NCBI RefSeq assembly: GCF_023051145.1
Contig: NZ_JALKFS010000005.1
Span: 4,977,733-5,041,732, forward strand
DNA: 64,000 bases
Direction: 5' to 3'
Origin: Williamsia sp. DF01-3
GTDB taxonomy: Bacteria > Actinomycetota > Actinomycetes > Mycobacteriales > Mycobacteriaceae
Below the pieces are notes generated by a model. The model worked only from the letters and a program-made list of their open reading frames with translations. It ran no database searches and had not been told where the DNA came from. A program made the translations under genes and the position numbers. This document shows positions 59,124 to 64,000 of the stretch, one piece after another (position 1 is the first letter of the stretch; the number at the start of each line of letters is the position of its first letter).

Positions 59124-60004
59124 AGCGAACCCACCTGCGCCGAAAGGCGTTGCACGCCAGCGTCTGTCCACGTGGAGGACGGGGTGTTCGCCTTTGTCCC
59201 CAGCTCATCGATGAACTCGCCGAGCGCCTTCGCGCCGGCCCTGGCCAGCTCGTGCGTATCGCGTTCGCGATAGCCAGGATTGAAGATCTCGAGCGAGACA
59301 GGCCCGTCATACCCCGATGACAGGACGGTGCCGATCGGGGCGAGGAGATCCATCTGCCCCTCGCCGGGAAAACAGCGATGTCCACGGCTCCAATGCATGA
59401 GGTCCATGGAAAGCAGAGGCGCATCGGCCAGTTGGAGAAATCCCACCGAGCCGGCTGGGAGTTCGGACAAGATGGTGATGTCCTCGCCCCGAGCGATCAG
59501 GTGAAACGTGTCGACCACCAGGGTCAGGTTCGGATGGTCGGCGCGCTGCAGCACTTCCCACGCATCTGCGACCCGGCTGATGTGGGTACCCCACGCCAGA
59601 GCTTCGAACATCACCGTCACGCCGTGCTCGGCGGCCACGTCGCCCAGCGCCGACAGCTGCGCCACCGACAGGTCACGACTGCTGTCGGCGTCATCATCGG
59701 TGTTGGAGACCACGAGTATGGAGTCGGCACCGATCTCCCGCATCACCTCCAGCTCGCGTCGAAAACGAGCTTGCACAGCACCGAATTCGTCGTGCGACAC
59801 GCCTTCGGCTCGCCGGAACGGCTGATACAGGTCGATGGTCAATCCGAGGTCCGCACAGCGGCGAGCACATTCGCCCGGGGACATCGTCGACTCTCGAAGG
59901 TCGGCATCCAGCAGCTCGATACCGTCGAACCCGGCGGCGGCAATCGCATCGATCTTCTCCTCCAGGCCGCCACCGAGAGACACCGTTGCCATGCACATCT
60001 TCAT
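59120..60004 (-). CDS. 3-dehydroshikimate dehydratase (AsbF-like)
   Basis: The 294-residue TIM-barrel protein is of the xylose-isomerase-like/AsbF group. AsbF turns 3-dehydroshikimate into 3,4-dihydroxybenzoate for petrobactin. Matching blocks are GFDGIELLDADL, IDLYQPFRR, MFEALAWGTHI, VVDTFHLIARG, LQLADAP...MHWSRGHRCFPGEG and GPVSLEIFNPGYR. These contain the expected metal ligands (Glu, Asp, His, Glu). It is coupled at both ends, by ATGA to the carrier protein gene and GTGA to the ligase. Neighbours and motif together make catechol supply the likely role; other sugar-isomerase-fold activities are less likely. Confidence 0.87.
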   Translation of the reverse strand: MKMCMATVSLGGGLEEKIDAIAAAGFDGIELLDADLRESTMSPGECARRCADLGLTIDLYQPFRRAEGVSHDEFGAVQARFRRELEVMREIGADSILVVSNTDDDADSSRDLSVAQLSALGDVAAEHGVTVMFEALAWGTHISRVADAWEVLQRADHPNLTLVVDTFHLIARGEDITILSELPAGSVGFLQLADAPLLSMDLMHWSRGHRCFPGEGQMDLLAPIGTVLSSGYDGPVSLEIFNPGYRERDTHELARAGAKALGEFIDELGTKANTPSSTWTDAGVQRLSAQVGSL

Positions 60005-60345
60005 GAGACACCGCCCTGGCCGGCGTCGTCAGCACTCGTCTCGGCTTCCGCCGGCACGAGATCCGACAGCAGGACCTCGATCCACGTGCCGACCACCGGA
60101 TCGGAGGCGAGCACGGGAAAGTCGACGTGGGCCGAGCCCGCGCTGCGCCACTTCTCCACCAACGACATCAGCCGAATCGAATCAAGGCCGGCGTCAAGGA
60201 GATCCAGGTCGTGCGTGACCTCGGCGGGAGCCATGCCGAGAGCTCCCGCGATGTCGGCAACGATCTGCTCCTCCGACAAACTCGTGGACACATCTTGCTG
60301 ACTCAACTGCAGCTCCTCACTCGCGATGTCGGGGCGAAACGCCAC
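60001..60345 (-). CDS. aryl carrier protein (AsbD-like)
   Basis: The 114-residue stand-alone carrier has the phosphopantetheine site LLDAGLDSIRLMSL, with Ser56 as the attachment residue. Around it lies the four-helix pattern of aryl carrier domains (IVADIAGALG, LVEKWRSAG, VDFPVL, VGTWIEVLL). It would carry the 3,4-dihydroxybenzoyl group from the ligase to the EntF-like C domain of the giant NRPS. The start is GTG 60345; GTG 60291 is possible. It leads a three-gene operon, with an iron-box-like site about 90 bases upstream. Confidence 0.85.
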   Translation of the reverse strand: MAFRPDIASEELQLSQQDVSTSLSEEQIVADIAGALGMAPAEVTHDLDLLDAGLDSIRLMSLVEKWRSAGSAHVDFPVLASDPVVGTWIEVLLSDLVPAEAETSADDAGQGGVS

Positions 60346-60431
60346 CGGGACAACGGCATTGCCGCCATGTCAGGCGCGAGAAGTCGCAATCGACTCCGAC
60401 GATGGGGCGACACATCGTACCGCCGCGCTTA

Positions 60432-60450
60432 CAACTAAGCCTATACTTAT
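60432..60450 (-). promoter_or_regulatory. IdeR-like iron box before the aryl operon
   Basis: ACAACTAAGCCTATACTTA matches the IdeR consensus at 12 of 19 positions. It is in the 148-base gap between the aryl carrier gene and the upstream ABC transporter gene, so the aryl operon probably has its own iron-controlled promoter. Confidence 0.45.
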
Positions 60451-60493
60451 CTGGCGAGTTATGGAAGCGTGCGAAGTGTGAGGCGGGCCGAGC

Positions 60494-62308
60494 TCAGCTC
60501 TGCGCGCGGCCCCGAGACCAAGCCCTCCAGAGGTTGCCGTAACGGCCTCCGAGCGAGACGAGTTCGGCGTGTGTACCCACTTCGACGATCCGTCCGCGTT
60601 CCATGAAGACGATGCGGTCGGCGCGAGCCGCCTGGCTCAGGCGATGCGCCACAATGAGTGCCGAGCGTCCACGCAGGGCCGCTTCCGCCGAGGCCTCGAG
60701 GACACCCGCACCTGCGCTGCCGGCGTCGGCGGTCGCCTCGTCGAGTATCGCCATCTCGGGGTCGAGCAGAACGATCCGGGCCAGGGCGAGTTGTTGCGAC
60801 TGCATCGGTGTGAGGTGGTGCCCTTGCTCGCCGACAACCGTCTCGATGCCATCGGGCAGCGCACGTACCCACGGACCTGCATCGACGAGATCCAGCGCGG
60901 CCCAGAGCTGATCATCGTCGGCCTCCGGCGCGGCGATTCGAAGGTCCGAGGCCAGCGTTCCGCTGAAGACGTGCACCTCCTGGGTGACCAGCGCTGTCGA
61001 ACGCGCCAGTTCGGTGCGGTCGATGGACGTGATGTCCCTGCCACCCAACAGCACACGTCCCTCGGACGGCATGTGGATACCGGCGACGATGGTGGCCAGT
61101 GTTGTCTTCCCGGCGCCCGATGATCCCACCACGGCGATGTGTTCTCCCGCCGCGATCGACAGCGAGATGTCGTGCAGCACCTCGTGCTCCGGCGAATACG
61201 AATAGCTGACGTTGCGGATCTCGACCAGTGGCGCCCCCGGCGCAGGCCGGGCCGGCTTGGTGTCGACGGCCGTCGTGGTGGTCGCCGCGCGGTCCGCCTC
61301 CTCGATCACGCCCACGATGCGACCGAGAGCGGCTGCGCCGGACTGCAGGTCGTTCACCAGCAACATGACCCGTCCGATCGGGTCGAACAACAACAGGAAA
61401 TAGAGCATGGCTGCGGTCACTGCGCCGACGGTGAGCGAGTCCGACCCGACCAGCACGAACCCGATGATCAAAATGGTTGTCATGCCGACGAACTCGCCCA
61501 GGTTGATGCGGGCGCCGAGTCGGTTCTGCAGCACGATCGCACGCATGAACCAGCGGACCACCGACCAGGAATGACGCTCGATCCGGCCGTTCAGCGACTG
61601 CGACAACTCGAATGCGTGCACGGTGTCCAACCCGCGGATCGAGCCGAGTACGTGATGGGCCCGCTCGGCGGTGGCAGCCCGTTCCGCGGCAAACATCGCG
61701 GGTGCCTTCTTCAGGAACATCCGCACACCGTTCACATAGACCGGCATGACCACCACGAGAACCAACAGGAAACGCCAATCCAGCAGCGCCAAGCCGACAA
61801 ACGTCACGGCGATGGTGAAAGTGGCTGCGAGAAGGGCGGGTACCACCGATCCGATGGCCTGGCTCACGGTGCTGACATCGTCGGTGGCCCTCGACACCAG
61901 GTCACCACTGCCGGCGGCCTCCACGCGCGCAAGCGGCAGCCGCAGCGAGGCGGCCAGCATGGTCTCTCGCAGATGCGCCAGAATCGTCTCGAAGATCTTC
62001 GCGGACAATCGGACTCCGAGTCCGGCGAGCACCGCGGCACCCACCGCCGAAGCGGCCATGACCCCGGCCAGGCGCCATATCTCGCCGGTGGCGCCACCTT
62101 CGTCGGCGATGTCGACGATCTCCCCGAGGGCTCTCGGCGTGACGAGCCCCAGTGCTGCTGCAGCCGTCATGATTCCGGCGAGCAGCACGAGGGGCCAGAT
62201 CTGTTTACGCACCTCGACGCCCAGGTAGCCCATCGTGGTGCGAAAGTTCGCAATCGCGAGTTTCTCCGTCGAGACCTCTGGTGTGGCATCCCCGGTCTTG
62301 GCGCTCAT
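60494..62308 (-). CDS. ABC half-transporter (type IV exporter fold), subunit with intact Walker A
   Basis: The 604-residue protein has six transmembrane helices (about residues 30-320) and an ATPase domain (about 360-600). Walker A is GSSGAGKTT and Walker B ILDEATAD with the catalytic Glu; the H-loop VAHRLS is normal. The signature LSGGQ is replaced by LTPMQ. The gene overlaps the partner by 4 bases (ATGA). In such heterodimers one of the two ATP sites is degenerate. Beside siderophore genes it may export the new siderophore or, as with IrtAB, import the loaded one; direction cannot be told from sequence. Confidence 0.85.
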   Translation of the reverse strand: MSAKTGDATPEVSTEKLAIANFRTTMGYLGVEVRKQIWPLVLLAGIMTAAAALGLVTPRALGEIVDIADEGGATGEIWRLAGVMAASAVGAAVLAGLGVRLSAKIFETILAHLRETMLAASLRLPLARVEAAGSGDLVSRATDDVSTVSQAIGSVVPALLAATFTIAVTFVGLALLDWRFLLVLVVVMPVYVNGVRMFLKKAPAMFAAERAATAERAHHVLGSIRGLDTVHAFELSQSLNGRIERHSWSVVRWFMRAIVLQNRLGARINLGEFVGMTTILIIGFVLVGSDSLTVGAVTAAMLYFLLLFDPIGRVMLLVNDLQSGAAALGRIVGVIEEADRAATTTTAVDTKPARPAPGAPLVEIRNVSYSYSPEHEVLHDISLSIAAGEHIAVVGSSGAGKTTLATIVAGIHMPSEGRVLLGGRDITSIDRTELARSTALVTQEVHVFSGTLASDLRIAAPEADDDQLWAALDLVDAGPWVRALPDGIETVVGEQGHHLTPMQSQQLALARIVLLDPEMAILDEATADAGSAGAGVLEASAEAALRGRSALIVAHRLSQAARADRIVFMERGRIVEVGTHAELVSLGGRYGNLWRAWSRGRAQS

Positions 62309-64000
62309 CGGCCGGCCCCGGTCGATCCGGCGGGCAGCAGGCCCGCGCCGGCCAGATCGCCCTGGTAGACCAGTGACCCGCCGGAGATGATCACCACGTG
62401 TTCGGCCGCTTCGAGGAACGCCGGTGAGTTGGTGAACACCACCGTGCTCAGACCCTCACGGGTGAGGTGGAGCCGCCGCGCGACGGTGGCCTCGGTGACC
62501 GAATCCACTGCTGTGGTGGGGTCGTTGAGGATCAGTACCTTCGACTCTGCAGCCAGCGCGCGGGCAAGACCAACACGTTGGCGCTGCCCGCCCGAGAGCA
62601 TGCGGCCGGCCTCGCCCACCGGTGTGTCGAGGCCCGCGGGCAACACCTCGACGACGTCGTCGCAGGCGGCCGCGAAGATCGCGCGGGTGACGCGGGAATC
62701 ACGGTCAGCGGCATCGTCGTCCACACCGGCCTCGATGTTGTCGAGCACCGAACCCTCGAAGAGATCCGCAGAGTGCGGCACTGCTCGCACCAGCTGATGT
62801 ACGACGTCGTGGCCGAGGTCGAACAGGTCCACATCACCGAGCCTCACGACGCCGGACTCGGGTGCCTTCTTGCGCGCGAGAACGGCGACGAGCGCTTCGG
62901 TTTCCTCGGGGGCGCAGACAATCGCGACCAATCCCGCCGGGGGCAGTTCGAGGGTCAATCCGGCGACCGGCCCGGCCGTCATGTCGTCGAAGGACAACGG
63001 ACCTTCGGCGTTCCGGACGGACCCGGACTCGATCGCCGATTCGGCCTGCAACACCGACAGCACACGTTTGGCACAGGGAACCGCACTGTTCCAGAGAGCG
63101 CCGAAGTTGGTACCCAGTGCGTTCAGTGGCCCCATCACGAATTGGGTGAGTCCGACGACCGTGATCAATTCGCCGAAGCTGATCTGCCCTTCGACTGCCA
63201 TCAGACCCGCCGCGATTCCCACTCCCACAACAAACAACGCGGAGACCATCTGCATCACGCCGATGTAGGTGCCCTGCGATCCGGCAGCGCGGATTGCACC
63301 GACGCGCGCCCGACTGCTGGCCATCCGGTATCGCCGGCCGGCCTCGGGTTCGGCACCCAGTCCCTTGACGATCCGCAATCCGGCGACCAGATCTGCGGCC
63401 GTGCCCGCTGCGTCGCCGGCGAGTTCTTGTTCGTGCTCGGTCCGCGCCCGCAGTGGTCCACCCGCCAGGTCGAGAATCCACAGGAGCGTCGGCGCCCCGA
63501 GAAGGATCGCCAGCCCGAGCGGCCACGAGATGAACAGCAGGACGGCGCCCGCCACGATGACCGCGGCGAGTTCCCCGACGGGGAAGACGGCGATGAACAC
63601 GGCGCTCGACAGTCGCATCACGTCGGAGGTGGCGATGTTGAGGGAGACGCCCGGCAGTCGTGCCGGGCCGGCCATCCCCCGAGGGTCGAGAAGACGATCG
63701 GTGACCCGCATCCGGAACTGGTGCTCCACCAGACCGTGCGCGTACATCGTCAGACGCTCACCGAACCGCCAGGTGTGCGACAGCAGGAGGAAGACAGCGG
63801 CCAGTGCGACAACCCAGGCGATGAGCGACCCGACATCGCCGGTGGACACCGCGCGGTCGATCGCCATTCCCATGACCACCGGTACCAGCGCTTCCCCGAC
63901 GAAGTGCCCGACCATCAGGATCATGCCCGGCAGCGTGTACTTTCCGGCTCCGAAGATGGTGCGGATGACCAAGGATTTCGGTGTGGTGTAGGCATCGACC
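62305..64000 (-). CDS. ABC half-transporter, partner subunit with degenerate Walker A (5' end outside window)
   Basis: At least 565 residues are visible and the frame is open to the right edge. The first in-window candidate start (TTG 63972) is preceded by in-frame codons that look coding (DAYTTPKSL), so the true start is probably outside. Six transmembrane helices are followed by an ATPase domain with intact LSGGQRQR but a degenerate Walker A (CAPEETEAL), Walker B reading ILNDPTT and Asn in place of the H-loop His. These defects complement those of the downstream subunit, so the pair should form one working ATP site. It is the first gene of the pair seen here. Confidence 0.83.
   Translation of the reverse strand, partial: VDAYTTPKSLVIRTIFGAGKYTLPGMILMVGHFVGEALVPVVMGMAIDRAVSTGDVGSLIAWVVALAAVFLLLSHTWRFGERLTMYAHGLVEHQFRMRVTDRLLDPRGMAGPARLPGVSLNIATSDVMRLSSAVFIAVFPVGELAAVIVAGAVLLFISWPLGLAILLGAPTLLWILDLAGGPLRARTEHEQELAGDAAGTAADLVAGLRIVKGLGAEPEAGRRYRMASSRARVGAIRAAGSQGTYIGVMQMVSALFVVGVGIAAGLMAVEGQISFGELITVVGLTQFVMGPLNALGTNFGALWNSAVPCAKRVLSVLQAESAIESGSVRNAEGPLSFDDMTAGPVAGLTLELPPAGLVAIVCAPEETEALVAVLARKKAPESGVVRLGDVDLFDLGHDVVHQLVRAVPHSADLFEGSVLDNIEAGVDDDAADRDSRVTRAIFAAACDDVVEVLPAGLDTPVGEAGRMLSGGQRQRVGLARALAAESKVLILNDPTTAVDSVTEATVARRLHLTREGLSTVVFTNSPAFLEAAEHVVIISGGSLVYQGDLAGAGLLPAGSTGAGR

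Noticed and set aside
1-64000. CRISPR arrays, tRNA or rRNA genes, insertion sequences
   Set aside because: No regularly spaced repeats, cloverleaf sequence, rRNA core or transposase was seen in my reading; the HNH protein at 1908 belongs to the 13E12 group and has no surrounding element ends that I could find.

Overview
The window is high-GC actinobacterial DNA, most likely from a mycolic-acid-containing Mycobacteriales genus such as Gordonia or Rhodococcus. Supporting features are a FadE5-type acyl-CoA dehydrogenase very close to the mycobacterial protein, a wax ester synthase/DGAT, a 13E12-type HNH protein, and repeated IdeR/DtxR-like iron boxes. No genus marker such as rRNA is present, so the genus is an inference.

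Positions 1-16.8 kb hold chromosomal genes of mixed function: an ATP-grasp enzyme cut by the left edge, a DMT-type membrane protein, an HNH/DUF222 protein, a TetR regulator divergent from an alpha/beta hydrolase, a PAP2-type membrane protein, an orphan adenine-type DNA methylase, a second hydrolase, the WS/DGAT, an endonuclease IV, a hydrolase-less (p)ppGpp synthetase, an amino acid permease, FadE5, a CitE-like lyase and an SDR.

Positions 16.9-64 kb form an iron-acquisition island. It starts with a ferric-siderophore ABC importer (binding lipoprotein, ATPase, two permeases). Next comes an unusual 644-residue protein with RNA polymerase alpha-CTD-like and sigma region 4-like segments. An adenylation-domain remnant, a fused siderophore-reductase/methyltransferase, a bimodular NRPS and a divergent formyltransferase follow. 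A long minus-strand operon then encodes ornithine N-hydroxylase, an MbtH-like protein, a dedicated aspartate decarboxylase, a giant NRPS and a second binding lipoprotein. A translationally coupled operon makes and activates an aryl acid (AsbF-like dehydratase, aryl-AMP ligase, aryl carrier protein). A heterodimeric ABC half-transporter pair runs off the right edge.

Read together, the genes predict a mixed catecholate-hydroxamate peptide siderophore. AsbF-type chemistry would supply 3,4-dihydroxybenzoate. The giant NRPS opens with an EntF-like aryl-accepting condensation domain and a Thr-type adenylation domain with an epimerase. The hydroxylase and formyltransferase would supply hydroxy- and formyl-hydroxy-ornithine for an adenylation domain whose code I read as DINYWGGIGK. 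PanD would supply beta-alanine for two adenylation domains with beta-Ala-like pockets. Formyl-hydroxyornithine, beta-alanine, hydroxyornithine and allo-threonine are the exochelin MS building blocks; here they appear combined with a petrobactin-type catechol.

Two architectural oddities stand out. The giant NRPS is split by an apparent one-base frameshift inside its epimerization domain near 51.47 kb. It also contains a C-E*-C stretch (E* is a decayed epimerization domain) with no adenylation or carrier domain. The bimodular NRPS, which lacks both a leading C domain and a thioesterase, could fill that gap in trans.
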